DNA of 64,000 nucleotides from Excoecaria cochinchinensis (lineage: Eukaryota > Streptophyta > Magnoliopsida > Malpighiales > Euphorbiaceae): positions 310,001 through 374,000 of the forward strand of contig CANTUQ010000017.1 of assembly GCA_947683425.1 (NCBI GenBank), written 5' to 3'. Shown piece after piece: positions 1 through 10,422 of the stretch. The notes under the pieces are model-generated. The model was given only the letters and a program-made list of their open reading frames with translations. It was not told the DNA's origin and made no database searches. Within the stretch, counting starts at the first letter, position 1; the number at the start of each line of letters is the position of its first letter. A program made the translations under genes and the position numbers.

Positions 1-1
1 T

Positions 2-2995
2 TTATCTGATATTATCTCGGCCACAGCAGCAAAACGGCTGATCAGAAATGGGTGTGTGGCTTATTTATGCGATGCAATGGAAGCAAAGAAGGGAATGCAT
101 AACTTAGCAGATGTGCCTACAATGTGTGAGTTCCCAGATGTGTTTCCTGAAGATCTTCCAGGCTTGCCACCTGATCGAGAGATTGAATTCTCCATTGATG
201 TAGCTCCGGGAACTGCACCAGTTTTCATTGCTCCATATAGAATGGCACCAGCAGAGTTGAAAGAATTGAAGATTCAATTGCAGGAATTGCTTGAGAAAGG
301 CTTCATTAGGCCCAGTGTATTGCCATGGGAGCTCCAGTTTTGTTCGTAAAGAAGAAAGATGGATCACTCAGATTGTGTATTGATTATAGGCAGCTAAATA
401 AGTTGACAATCAAGAACAAATATCCATTGCCACATATTAAAGATCTATTCGATCAGTTGAAGGGTGCAGCTATATTTTCAAAGATTGATTTGAGATCAGG
501 CTATCATCAGTTGAAGGTTAAAGAAGCAGATGTGCCCAAGACAGCCTTGCGCACAAATATGGACACTATGAGTTCCTAGTGATGCCTTTTGGACTCACGA
601 ATGCACCAGCAGCTTTTATGGACCTTATGAATAGGATCTTCCATCCATACTTAGATCAGTTCGTAGTGGTCTTCATTGATGATATTTTGGTGTATTCAAA
701 GACTCCAGAAGAGCATGACAAGCACTTAAGAATTGTGTTGCAGACTCTCAGAGATAGGCAGTTATATGCCAAGTTCAGTAAGTGTGATTTCTGGTTAAAT
801 GAAGTGTCTTTCCTTGGTCATGTAGTGTCAGCTGAAGGTATCAAGGTGGATCCTAAGAAGATTGAAGTTGTGTTGCAGTGGAGAACACCCAAGAATGTTA
901 CTGAAATTAGAAGCTTCTTGGGTTTAGCAGGCTATTATAGAAGGTTTGTTAAAAGTTTTTCCATCATTGCAGCACCTTTAACACGTCTATTGCAGAAGAA
1001 GGTGAGATTTGAGTGGACAGAAAAGTGTCAAGCTAGCTTTGACCAGCTTAAGAAGATGTTGACCGAAGCCCCAGTGTTGACTCAACCCGAATTAGGAAAA
1101 GACTTCACCATTTACAATGATGCATCTTTGAATGGCTTGGGTTGTGTATTGATGCAGGATGGAAAAGTGATAGCCTATGCCTCCTGCCAGCTTAAGAATC
1201 ATGAAAAGAACTACCCCACACATGATCTTGAGCTAGCAGTTATAGTGTTTGCATTGAAAATCTGGAGGCACTACCTTTATGGTGAAAAGTGTTACATCTT
1301 CACCGACTATAAAAGCTTGAAATACTTGCTTACACAGAAAGAGCTTAATCTCCGACAGCGAAGATGGCTTGAGTTGATAAAAGATTATGAATGTTTCTTT
1401 AATTACCATCTAGGAAAAGTTAATATAGTGGTTGACGCACTTAGTAGAAAATTCATGGCAGTATTGAAAGCTGTAAATGTAAAGCTTGATGTAGCTGATA
1501 ATGGAGCCTTGATAGCTGAATTACAAGTTAAGCCTGATTTTATGCAGCAAGTTAAAGTCGCCCAGAAGCAAGATGACAAGTTGACTACAGTGATAGATCG
1601 AGTGAAGGACAGTGGCAGTGGTGATTACACAGTGGCTCCAGATGGTAGTGTATACTACAAACAAAGACTATGTGTGCTAAATCAACCAGAGTTGAAGAAA
1701 AGTATCTTGATAGAAGCACACCACAGTAGTTATACTATGCACGCTAGGGGTAATAAAATGTATCAAGATTTGAAAATTCATTATTGGTGGCCAGGAATGA
1801 AACGGGATGTATCAGATTTCGTGGGAAAATGTCTGATATGTCAACAAGTGAAAGCAAAACACCAAGTGCCATCCGGGTTACTCCAACCTATCACTATACC
1901 CGAATGGAAGTGGGATCGAGTGACAATAGATTTCGTGACAGGATTACCTCTCACCCGAAGGAAGCATGATGTAGTTTGGGTCATTATTGATAGGCTTACT
2001 AAGTCTGCCCATTTTATGCCAATGAGGACGGACTTCCCATTGACCCGATTGGCGAAATTGTATATTAATGAGATAGTGAGATTGCATGGTGTACCCACCT
2101 CTATCACTTCAGACAGAGATCCCCGTTTCACTTCCCAGTTTTGGAAGAAGTTACAAAAAGCATTGGGAACCTGATTGCATTATAGCACAGCTTTTCAGCC
2201 CCAGTCAGATGGCCAGTCAGAACGAGTGATCTAGATATTAGAAGATATGCTTAGATGTTGTGTGCTTGAATTCAAGGACAGTTGGGAAATATATTTGCCC
2301 TTGGCAGAATTTGCATATAACAACAATTATCAGTCAAGCATTAAGATGGCCTCATATGAAGCTTTATATGGCAGAAAGTGTAGAACCCCTTTGTGTTGGA
2401 CAGAGTTAAGTGAAAACAAGTTAGTGGGAGCCGATCTAGTCAGAGAAACTAAAGAGAAGGTTAGAGTGATCAAGCAGCGGTTAAAGGAGGCCAGTGATCG
2501 ACAGAAATCATATACTGACTTGAAATGGAAGGATATAGAGTTTCGAGTGGGCGACAAGGTGTTCTTAAAAGTTTCTCCATGGAAGCGGGTTCTCAGATTT
2601 GGGAAGAAAGGTAAGTTGTCGCCAAGATTTATTGGGCCATATGAAGTATTCAGCATGTAGGTCCAGTGGCATACAGGTTAAAGCTTCCACAGGCCTTGGA
2701 GAAGATCCATGATGTGTTTCATGTATCGATGCTGAGAAGATACCGATCTGATCCAAATCATGTGATTCAACCAGAAGAAATGCAGGTGCAAGCTGATCTG
2801 ACTTACAAAGAATATCCAGTGAAGTTCTTAGCCAGAGAGGTCAAACGGCTCAGAAATAAGCAGATTCCTTTAGTGAAAGTGCTCTGGAACCATCATAATG
2901 TGGAAGAAGCAACATGGGAACCTGACGCAACCATGCAACAGCAGTATCCACAGCTTTTTAGTTCAGGTAATTTTCAAGGACGAAATTTTCTTTAA
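2..2995 (+). pseudogene. Chromovirus pol polyprotein, frameshifted (RT, RNase H, integrase, chromodomain)
   Basis: The polyprotein would copy retrotransposon RNA and integrate the cDNA. Domains in order: end of protease and RT (about 1-760, active-site motif VVFIDDILVY near 670), RNase H (about 1090-1460, with YNDASLNGLG), integrase (about 1660-2640, HHCC zinc region ending CLICQQVK, then the catalytic core containing ITSDRDPRF) and a chromodomain (about 2780-2960, ending VEEATWEPD). Compared with the related element at 41263-48774, single-base losses shift frame near 330, 560 and 2650. In-frame stops stand at 2172 (TGA) and 2230 (TAG, where the relative has CAG). The last stop is at 2993-2995. 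It is dead as a protein source. The chromodomain in this lineage is thought to steer insertion to heterochromatin. Confidence 0.92.
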
Positions 2996-3008
2996 GGGGG
3001 GGTAGAAT
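2994..3008 (+). other. Polypurine tract of the chromovirus
   Basis: A run of seven G and adjacent purines lies directly before the LTR's first TG. This is the expected primer site for plus-strand DNA synthesis, and it fixes the 5' boundary of the LTR. Confidence 0.8.
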
Positions 3009-6000
3009 TGTAATGGCCCAAACACCGGTCTAGAAGTGTCATTCCATAATTCTAGTATTACCATGACAATCGCAGTGTCGAGCAGTGTAGGGAGTGAGTT
3101 TACCAGTGTCAAAGTTTAGTGTTAAGTGTGCCGGAAGTATAGCGATTCCAGGATGGGTAACATCGGGGTGGCTATACAGCTAACCCGACTGTCCGGCGTC
3201 AGAAAAATTTTAATTTTGCAAAAATAATCTGTGAGTCATCAGGAGTCCATTGGTGAAATTTGAGCTGAAAACTGAGTTAAATTGACCTCCGAAAGTCATT
3301 CTGAAGTTGGCCTTTAATTCGATTCAAATTGAACCGGAGTTTGACCTAGATTTGACCAAAGGGTTATAAATGGATTAAAAGGCCTAATAGATGTTAAGTG
3401 GGTTAAATAATGTAATGGGAGTGATTTCTGTAAATTTTGACAGTTTTAGAGTTATATTTTACGGCAGAAGAAAAATTGATCGAATCGGACCGATTTACCT
3501 GAATCGGTACCCAAATGGATTCCGATTGAGCTAAAAATTTGCAAGAAGACTATTTTTGATGTTTTAAGAACAATGGAATTGGTTAGAAGTGTAAATAATT
3601 ATGGGAACATAGAGATGATTTGGAAAAGTGTAAATGAACCGAAAAACTGAAATTTTGGTTTAAATCGGTTGGACCACCCTGGTTGGACCGGTTTGGTTCA
3701 TTAGAGGGGTATATAAGAAGGGAGAAGGCCAGATTTCTCTAGAGAAATCCAGCCAAAATCGCCTCTCTTCTTCTCCCTCAAGGCCGAACTCCATTCTCTC
3801 TTCTCTCCTCCATTTTTCTTCATTTCTCCATCAATATTTCCCTAAATTTTCCCTCATAGATAATATTCAGCCCCTCTATTATCATATTGAAGCAATTGGA
3901 GTCCAATTTGAGCACTGGAAAGTGGAAAAATCAAGAGAGCAAAGGTTAGGTAAGTTTTTGGGTTTATGATTTAGGTATTTTTAAATTGGTTTATTGGTTC
4001 CTATATGGGCTTTTTGGGCTCTAAAACACGTTTATGATGTTATATTTTTCATTTTAAGCTTGTTTTTGATGCTATGGGTATGTTTATATTCGGCCATGGC
4101 AGGTTCTCCAAGAGAGGAGGAATTTTTGCATAGAGTGATCTAAAGCTTGGAATTGAGGTTTGTGGTTACTAAATCTACATTTTTCCTATGAATTATGTTG
4201 ATTTTTAGGTTATGTCTAAGTGTAGGTATAAGATAATGATGTGATTAATTAAAACTAACTTGATATTCATGTTTAGTAGGCTTAAATTAGTGTATAAAAA
4301 TGATTAGATGAAATTAAATCAAAGTGGTATGAAAAACCTAATAGTGGACGAATGGTATTCCTTAGTAAATCTAATGTTTTAATGAGTTTTAAAGCATGTA
4401 ATTAATGTATATAACATGTATAACATGTATAATGCATGATTGAGTGAATAAATGATTTAAAAGAAATCATAATGGGAAGGTGTGAATTAGGCCGAATGGT
4501 ATAATGTGGACTTAAGTGAGATATGTGATGAATTTTGGCATAATAATGATATATATGATATGTATAACATGGAACAAGTGTGACTGAGTGGTTAAATAAA
4601 ATTATAGTGCATAGTATGAAAAATGGTACCTTTGGCCGAATGGTATATGTGGTAACATATATGTGTATTTTCACAATACATGTAATATAATGGCATAATG
4701 TGACTATATAATGATAAATGAGTGTGTATGTAAAGTGGCATGAGAAAATAAGATGTATGTTGAAATATGCATATTGACATAACGTGATAATTATATGAAT
4801 TTTGAGAAAATATTGCCCTTAGTAGTTGTCTTGTAGTGAAATCTAGTTTACGATATAATTGGCTAGGCATAGGGATTGCACACCGCGGTATGAGTCATAG
4901 CGACTCACTATCGATAGGCCAATAAGAGCTTATCTCAGTGTACAGTGAAATTCAGTGTATAATATAGTGCAGTGCAGTGAAAATTGTCCTACTGGGATCA
5001 TTTTATAGTGAAATGGGTCTGTGGGACCCATGTCCCGCATTTCCGGTAAGTAAATTTTCTATCAGGTTCATACTAGGAGCATACTGGTAATTATGTGATT
5101 AAAATAGTGAAATTGGTGAAAATGAGTGAAAATATGACTAAAATGAAGTAAATGAAAAGTTTAGGGGTAAAACGGTAATTTTACAAAAAGTTGGTAAAAA
5201 GTGATAAAAATAAGTTAAAAGTGTAAGTGGAAGGTTACAATGGTAATTTTAATAAAATATAGTACTAAAAGGGTAAAATAGTGAAAAAGTGATAAATTAG
5301 GGACTAAAGTGTAATTGGGCTAAGTTTTAAGTTAAAGAGTGGAAACCTGATTTAAAAAGGGTAAAATAATAATTAAATAAGATAAACAAAGGTAAAAGTG
5401 GAAAAAGGAAGGACGTAGATGGAATTAATGAAAAAGTTAGGGACATAAATGGAATTAAATGAAAAGATTAGTGGTTAAAGTGTAATTAATGGAACTTAAA
5501 GAAATTAGTAAGAATATTAAATATATATAACTTAATTAAGTGATTAAATAAATAATAATGTGATTAATGAAGTGAATTATTAAGCGAATTAGGAATAAAT
5601 AATAATAAGTGAAAATAATAAATATATGCATTTATATTATGTTAATTAAATAAATTTAATTAGAAAATTTATAGATTGGTAACCACCACTGGACATTGTA
5701 ATACTCAGCACGCAGTTGTTTTTTACTGCGTGTAGGTACGCGTTAGGTGGAGCAGCATACCTCAGTCTTTTTGTGGAGCAAGCAGGAGGAACCGGAGTTG
5801 ATTTCATTTTTGTGTATGTAATGGATATGATATGGCATGTATATACTTAAATTAATACTTGAACTTTGGGACATGTAATGGTATAATACCTTTATCAGTC
5901 TGAGCGCATTATTGTGCCTGTGTTGAATGGTTGGATGTGATATGGGTTGGAATTGAATATTATAAATGTTATGCCCTTGCCAGAGCTGTGGTTTTTGAAA

Positions 6001-6297
6001 TTTGCAAGTTTGGGTAATGCAAAATATAAGCCGTTATACTGCTGAAATTTATACCAAATGAATAGTAAATAAGACAGTTATAGGACAATCGGTAGCTAAG
6101 CAATTTAATGTATTTGTTTAAGTGACATCTAAAGTGAACAAGTGATTAAAAGATAAGTGACATAATGGGATTAATAACAAGTGTAGAAAAAAAAATTTAC
6201 CCGTAATCTTATTAAGTAAGTGACTTTTTAACCAATCATGGTAATCATGCAGCATCGCTAAGTCGGCAGTATACGTATAGGGTATAAGGGTGTTACA
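3009..6297 (+). repeat. 3' LTR of the plus-strand chromovirus (3289 bp)
   Basis: The LTR starts TGTAATGGCC immediately after the polypurine tract and ends GGGTGTTACA at 6297, giving imperfect TGTAA/TTACA termini. It holds a TATA-like box at 3709-3717 followed by a CT-rich leader around 3740-3850, as expected for U3-R. The rest is AT-rich with no credible ORF. Without the 5' LTR its age cannot be estimated. Confidence 0.88.
3709..3717 (+). promoter_or_regulatory. LTR TATA box
   Basis: GTATATAAG lies about 700 bp into the LTR and is followed by a pyrimidine-rich leader. This is the likely core promoter of the element; inferred from position and motif only. Confidence 0.55.
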
Positions 6298-7051
6298 GTC
6301 GCATGCTTGGTGTAGCTTTTAAGTTTCGTGCTTCAGCCATTTCTAGTTTCCTCATTTTTGTTTTTCAATAACAGTGGGTATTTGGTTAAAATCAGAAGTC
6401 ATTTTTTATTTTCTAATTTTGTCTTGTTTTATTAGTTTCTCATAACAATGAGATTTTTGGATTTTCCTATTTGAGAAGCTGGAAGAATAAGATTTTTTTA
6501 TCTTGTTGTAATGTTTTTCTAGAGAAAGATTTGTTGTTTTCTTTTCCTACATATTGATGGATTTGAACCGTTTGGGCAACCATTGATTATGCTTGTGTTC
6601 CTATTTGACACTGGTATCGATTGAATTAGCATTGTGTTTTTTTTTTCTTTTCTTTTCTTTTTTAATGTTAGGATAATTTTTTTCCCCAAACTCAAGTTTG
6701 CTCAATCTGAATGGGGTTTAGTGGGTTCCCTTCTGGTCTCCCTTTTTTGGGGCTAATGTTGATTTGTTAATTGCATATTCTGAATTAGATTTCTCGTACT
6801 TTTTGATTAGTCTCATGCCAAGCATCATTTAGTGTTTCTTTTCATTCTTTTATATTGTATTTAATTAATTCTTTCAGCTAATCTTTTATTGAGCTTTGTT
6901 AATGGTCAATAATGCTAATGCCTTTGTTGGCTGAATAGGTTCATGCTCATTTTGGTTTTGGACCACTTTGGATGATGCAGTTATTAGCTGTAGCATATTT
7001 ATCTTTTGCAGATAAAATGGAGGCTAAAGTTCTAATATTTTTTTTTTATAA
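6298..7051. other. T-rich sequence with no recognisable gene
   Basis: There are long T-runs and no ORF of note on either strand. The texture resembles a plant intron or UTR, possibly part of a decayed DNA transposon ending near 7550, but I found no domain, repeat ends or RNA gene. Confidence 0.4.
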
Positions 7052-7163
7052 TTAGTGGTGATACTAAGTAGCACTATTTAGTTTGAATTAGTTTTTTTTT
7101 AAGTGCTTTTTAAGTATTATTGCATAATTATTATTTAGTGGTGATACTAAGTAGCACTATTTA
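7052..7163. repeat. 29-bp perfect direct repeat
   Basis: The same 29 bases (starting TTAGTGGTGATACTAAG) occur at 7052-7080 and 7135-7163, 83 bp apart. The words GCATAATTATTATTTA also recur at about 7121 and 7218. It looks like a small internal duplication within transposon debris. Confidence 0.75.
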
Positions 7164-7299
7164 ATGTACTATTATGATATTGTATTTTTTAAATTAATAG
7201 TATTGTTAATAATATTGCATAATTATTATTTACATAAATTAAATTTTGGATGTAATAATAATAATAATAAATTAAATTTGAAATCATAATAAAAAATTT

Positions 7300-7550
7300 A
7301 ATATTTTTAGCGACGGATAATAATTTTTAATTTTTATGGCAACTAATTTTATGGTTTATTTAGCGACGGAATTTTTTGTTTTTAGCGACTGTTTTTGCCG
7401 TCGCTATTTTTAGTGACATTTTTGTATTTTAGTCGCAAAATTTCTTGCGATAGAGTTATTTGCAACGGTTAGTCTTTTTGTTGTTAAAATAAATTAGCGA
7501 CGGAAATTGCCGTCGCTAATTTCCTATTTTTTTTAGTGGAGCCACTACTC
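7300..7550. mobile_element. CACTA-like transposon end with GCGACGG subterminal repeats
   Basis: The motif GCGACGG or its complement CCGTCGC recurs at about 7311, 7364, 7397, 7498 and 7512, and a perfect hairpin (TTAGCGACGG / CCGTCGCTAA) lies around 7496-7521. The region ends TTTTTTTTAGTG at 7550, the complement of a CACTA terminus followed by an A-run. Arrays of GCGACGG next to a CACTA end are typical of plant CACTA elements and derivatives. The opposite end is not certain (a CACTA occurs at about 7157) and no 3-bp TSD could be matched, so this is called only as a remnant. Confidence 0.5.
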
Positions 7551-7565
7551 AACATATTAGAGGGG

Positions 7566-7875
7566 TCTGTATATTATTTGAAAACATCAATCAACAGTAT
7601 AACATTATGAATGACTGTCAAATTGTAAAGTTTGCTTAAGCAAAAAATTAACTGATCTCTTCACAAAAATACTACCAAGTTCAATTTTAAATAAACATAT
7701 ACACAACATTGAATGCTTTAACAGGACAAATATTCAGTACGCTTCATTAAATTTTTGCGAGAAAGTACTTATGAATTTTATACTCTTTTTTCTTTGCTAA
7801 GTTTTTATCCAACTAGATTTTTTTTAGCAAAGTTTAACGAAATATGTTCATAGTATATAGTTATTCAAATAGAAG
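7566..7875 (+). pseudogene. Ty1/copia pol, extreme 3' end (RNase H tail)
   Basis: Around 7638-7725 one frame reads KKLTDLFTKILPSSILNKHI, which matches the conserved LADLFTK-LP tail of plant Ty1/copia RNase H. About 60 bp later comes the conserved untranslated stretch of plant copia elements (ACTCTTTTTTC... then TTTTTATCC...). In-frame stops before this show decay. It is followed directly by a likely LTR. Confidence 0.62.
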
Positions 7876-8119
7876 TGTTATGTAATATTCCTATTGTGAA
7901 TGACTACTTTTATTCTTAATTATTGTTAATATATCCCAAATTATTCATAAATATATTTACTTCCTAGACAAAATCTTGTATATAAACCAAATCTTTGTAC
8001 CTATATATATGGTCATTTTGGTTTTTTATGAACACACAATAATAAAAAGAGAATAACGGTTTTTCTTTACTTTTTATTTTCTTGTTCTATTTATTCTTTT
8101 ATCTTTTAATTTATTTACA
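7876..8119 (+). repeat. Probable 3' LTR of the copia remnant
   Basis: It starts TGTTATG after AGAAG and ends TTTACA (about 244 bp). A TATATATA box near 8004 fits a short copia LTR. The 3' end is a guess because there is no second copy or TSD to compare. Confidence 0.45.
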
Positions 8120-9021
8120 ATAATTATAATTTTTTTTTTTTGCAATTAACTTAAATTTGACTTAAAAAATATCATATTTTTTTATCTAAAAAATCATTAC
8201 TTTTATTTACTAAATTAAATTTGTTTAAACATATCTATTTGTGATAATGACTAAAATAACATATAATAAAATTCCACTAAAATTGTATTAAACTCATAAT
8301 TTTTCTCCAGTAGAGAAAAATAATTCAAATCCATAAAATGACACAACTATCATGATTTTTATTTAAACATTATACTTAGAAAAAAAATTATAGAAAATAT
8401 TTTATTTTATCTTAATGACTCACCATCTGTCACTTAGTGGTTCTTTATGTTGATGGTGTTCTTATTACTATCATACTAACTTTTATCTAATATTTATAGA
8501 AAGGAAAAATATAAAACTGCATATTGGGCCACAAAAATGGTAATCCCCATTTAAAAAAAAATTAAATTAAAAATAATTTAGTGCTATGAAAATTCAAAAT
8601 GCATTAAAGAACAACTATACTAAAAATAATATGTGATATTATTTGTACGATGGAAATATAGAATCAACCAGAAAAACTGAAGCAAATTAATATAAAATTT
8701 AATACAAAAAAAAAAAAGAAAAATAATACCATAAAAATAAAAAAAAAAAATTAAATAAAATGAGCATAATGAAAACCTGCGAGCAAAAGAAAGCTATAAG
8801 AACCTAAATAAATAAATGAAACGCAATTATAAAATAGGCAACAGTTTTAATGGAAACATGAAATTGTGATCTTTTATGTAATTTATTATGTGATTATACA
8901 TAATATAGAAAGATAATACCAAAAAACTAAAGAATTTATCTTTTTATGTGAAGTGATAGTTTATAGAGTTATATGTAAATATATGTAACTTCTAATTTGA
9001 TATATGTAAGAAAATAATTAG

Positions 9022-9026
<5 letters not shown>
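8120..9026. other. AT-rich sequence, no gene seen
   Basis: A- and T-runs throughout, with no ORF, RNA gene or transposon ends that I could support. Confidence 0.4.

Positions 9027-9059
<33 letters not shown>
9027..9059. repeat. (TA)n dinucleotide tract
   Basis: About 16 TA units. The tract ends exactly where the duplicated flank of the Tat element begins. Long TA tracts form cruciforms and are breakage-prone, which may matter for the rearrangement there. Confidence 0.9.
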
Positions 9060-9063
<4 letters not shown>

Positions 9064-9941
9064 CTTTTTAACCAAATTAAATTATAATCTTCGGATGCAT
9101 TTTAGTTGAACTAACTATTCATTAATTTTTAACCTATTATGATAATGTCTAAAACTTCTTATTTGATTTGATAATAAATAGTTAAAAGCCTAGAATATAG
9201 TTAGAAAATTTTCAATTAATAGAAAAAATAAATAAATATTTAAATTAATGAGAAAAAAGATACATATTTTTTCACAGTATAGAAACTTCTAAAATCATCC
9301 CAGAAATTTCCGTTATACTATATATATTTAATTTCAATGTTGATCACCTGGAATTCCTGCATTGACAAATTAAATATATTTTACCTTTAGTTTTTTAAAT
9401 TTAGATATATGTCATATCTATTGATTTAAAAGAAAAACCATCCAAATTCACCAATTCTTTTCAACTTTTTGATTAGCTAGGAGTCTTTCCCATAATACTG
9501 GTGTTGGCCCAAGGTCACACTCTAGTTTTGATAATTATCAAACCTTAAATAAACTCTATTAAGAATTCTAGTCTAAACAAATTTCTGCAGGAAACTTTCT
9601 ATGAGTTTGTCTGAGGATCACATTTCTGAAAAAAGCATGGATTCTAAGTTGTAATATTTATTTATTGCTTTAGACTATTAGGAAATTAGGTTATTAAAAT
9701 GTAAGATCAAATTGAGGCAAAATATTCTCACTCATGCATGCACATTTTAGTTTTAAAATTTGCACAAAAATGATTTTAAGTTAGAAAATGAACTTGTGAT
9801 CAAAACTGGTTTTTCATCAGAATTTGGTTATTCAGAAAATGAATTTCTATGTCTCAGATTTCTAAAAAGATTTTCTAAATGAATTTCTAAATATCAAATT
9901 TCTAACTGAATTTCTGATCGTATCAGAATTCTGGGCAAAAC
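9059..9941. repeat. Left copy of an 883-bp duplication flanking the Tat element
   Basis: This sequence recurs at 20165-21046, directly after the 3' LTR, with about six differences by eye. It contains host sequence plus the first 440 bp (9502-9941) of the solo LTR that is complete at 20607-21741. The LTR's upstream target word is preserved here as ACTGG (9497-9501), while the right copy has ACTAG. The copy stops at GGGCAAAAC, where it joins the truncated 5' LTR of the Tat element. Confidence 0.93.
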
Positions 9942-10402
9942 CCAGCAAATATCATTTTTTCTAAGGCCCATCCTGTCGGCCCATTTAAACTGGCAAGGCC
10001 CAAAGCCCATCAGCTAAAGGTATCAGACACGAGCTCCTAGGCAGCACACATGCCCGATCGGCTGATGTGACCGCCAGTCCCATCAGCCGCCTGACACAAG
10101 GTAGCGCCCATGCCTACCATCTGCTCCCTGTCATGTCGCCGGATACCTACTCTGACAGCCAGTAATCACTCCCTAGGCACTCAAGTGCCCCTCGACTATC
10201 TCTTATAAATAGTCCAGCCAACGATGGTATCAGGTATTGAATTCACATAATTATCTCTCTAAAGCACATTCTCTCTCTAAGCTACTAACTTAAGCTTCGG
10301 AGTGCTCACGCTTGGTCCGACCGGGCTCTTCTTACTGCAGGGTTATTTCATCCGATCGGAGCGACCTCTCTCCTACAGATAAAGACATTTTTGGATTTAT
10401 CA
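9939..10402 (+). repeat. 5' LTR of the Tat element, first 4 bp missing
   Basis: It matches 19697-20164 from AACCCAGC onward; the leading TGAT of the 3' LTR is absent. Three bases (AAC) are shared by LTR and flanking duplication at the junction. It ends GGATTTATCA. The palindrome CCGATCGG appears near 10053 and 10354. Confidence 0.92.
10203..10212 (+). promoter_or_regulatory. TATA box of the Tat LTR
   Basis: TTATAAATAG in a CT-rich context about 190 bp before the LTR end. The same box is in the 3' LTR near 19967. Likely start-site driver for genomic RNA. Confidence 0.65.
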
Positions 10403-10422
10403 TTTGGTGCTTTCGTTGAGAG
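10403..10422 (+). other. Primer-binding site of the Tat element
   Basis: TTTGGTGCTTTCGTTGAGAG follows the 5' LTR directly and ends at the gag ATG. It is of the form usual in Tat elements. The other Tat-lineage element has a related sequence in the same place (52977-52995). The priming tRNA was not determined. Confidence 0.7.

Larger units (their letters stand above)
1..6297 (+). mobile_element. Ty3/gypsy chromovirus, 3' part (5' end outside window)
   Basis: The order is pol (from the end of protease), a polypurine tract, and a 3.3-kb LTR with TGTAA/TTACA ends. The pol order RT-RNase H-integrase and a C-terminal chromodomain identify a Ty3/gypsy chromovirus; the very long LTR fits the Tekay/Del type. 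The 5' LTR, gag and most of protease lie outside the window, so the target duplication cannot be tested. The bases just after the LTR are GTCGC, the expected TSD if the element is complete. The pol resembles that of the minus-strand chromovirus at 37570-52589 closely, but the LTRs differ, so they are separate families of one lineage. Confidence 0.93.

Noticed and set aside
330..580. Possible programmed frameshifts in the chromovirus pol
   Set aside because: The related element reads through the same places in one frame, so simple one-base losses explain them.
3009..6297. Minus-strand ORFs at 4402-4870 as small genes
   Set aside because: They are Tyr/His/Ile-rich frames of AT-rich LTR sequence; equivalent frames in other LTRs (38605-39379, 49960-50734) come from the same bias.
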